6,008 bases of DNA, from positions 794-6,801 of the forward strand of contig PEUD01000097.1 in the NCBI GenBank assembly GCA_002780805.1, given 5' to 3'. The DNA is from Candidatus Omnitrophica bacterium CG02_land_8_20_14_3_00__42_8. Lineage in GTDB: Bacteria > Omnitrophota > Gorgyraeia > Gorgyraeales > Gorgyraeaceae. This document shows, piece by piece, positions 5,953 through 6,008 of this stretch (within the stretch, counting starts at the first letter, position 1; every line of letters starts with the position of its first letter). The position numbers and the translations under genes are program-made. The notes beneath the pieces were generated by a model. It searched no databases. It worked only from the letters and a program-made list of their open reading frames with translations, and was not told the origin of the DNA.

Positions 5953-5985
5953 AGGTCAAGAAAATTCTTTGAATTTTCTTGACCT
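5953..5985. repeat. Perfect 15-bp palindrome overlapping a promoter -35
   Basis: AGGTCAAGAAAATTC (5953-5967) and GAATTTTCTTGACCT (5971-5985) are exact complements around a TTT loop. The right arm contains the -35 hexamer of the promoter at 5979-6006. It could be an operator, a leftover repeat element, or a terminator-like hairpin; the following GGGTTTT is a poor T-run, so terminator function is doubtful. Confidence 0.7.
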
Positions 5986-6006
5986 GGGTTTTAAAAGAGT
6001 TATAAT
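5979..6006 (+). promoter_or_regulatory. Sigma-70-type promoter reading out of the right edge
   Basis: TTGACC (5979-5984) is a five-of-six match to the -35 consensus and TATAAT (6001-6006) is a perfect -10, with a 16-base spacer that is A+T-rich. There is no extended -10. Transcription would start beyond the window, so the target gene cannot be named. Confidence 0.6.
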
Positions 6007-6008
6007 TA

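Larger units (their letters stand above)
5687..6008. other. Gene-free region downstream of lepB
   Basis: No open frame here has a plausible start, ribosome site or recognisable product on either strand. The stretch is occupied by palindromic elements (5708-5771, 5773-5806, 5872-5910, 5953-5985), an A+T-rich section at about 5815-5870 in which nothing specific was seen, and a promoter at the right edge. It probably separates the lepA-lepB unit from a gene beginning outside the window. Confidence 0.7.

Overview
The window is a compact bacterial stretch of moderate G+C. All five recognisable genes lie on the + strand: the 3' part of an M16-family zinc peptidase gene, rpe (ribulose-phosphate 3-epimerase), a phosphoglucomutase/phosphomannomutase-family gene, lepA (elongation factor 4) and lepB (signal peptidase I). 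All are housekeeping genes. The protein style and the many short palindromes between genes suggest an uncultured Gram-negative-type lineage such as Omnitrophota, but that is an impression and not a placement. No tRNA, rRNA, CRISPR array, transposase, toxin or defence gene is visible.

Layout. Bases 1-898 hold the M16 peptidase, cut by the window edge. Its stop codon abuts the Shine-Dalgarno sequence of rpe (908-1618), so these two look translationally coupled. A 132-base spacer with a composite inverted-repeat element leads to the hexose-phosphate mutase (1751-3169). That gene carries a perfect 31-base palindrome read in frame through codons 34-44. A 66-base spacer with a 15-16 bp hairpin and a tandem half-copy precedes lepA (3236-5029). 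A 114-base spacer with a 23-bp imperfect inverted repeat precedes lepB (5144-5686). The last 322 bases contain no gene but hold a three-way-junction-like repeat, a second member of the lepA-upstream palindrome family, a 15-bp-arm palindrome, and a good sigma-70-type promoter pointing out of the right edge.

Function. LepA and LepB are neighbours in many bacteria; one acts on the ribosome and the other cleaves signal peptides at the membrane. Rpe (pentose phosphate pathway) and the mutase (sugar-phosphate supply for polysaccharides and cell envelope) are carbohydrate enzymes. The shared strand fits one transcription unit or a few, but no convincing internal promoter or intrinsic terminator was seen.

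The unusual part is the palindromes. Every spacer longer than 50 bases contains at least one, several are composites of nested hairpins, one sits inside a coding sequence, and three share the central 7-mer ACATTGT. Near lepA, and more weakly near lepB, the repeat arms can also pair with the Shine-Dalgarno region of the next gene.
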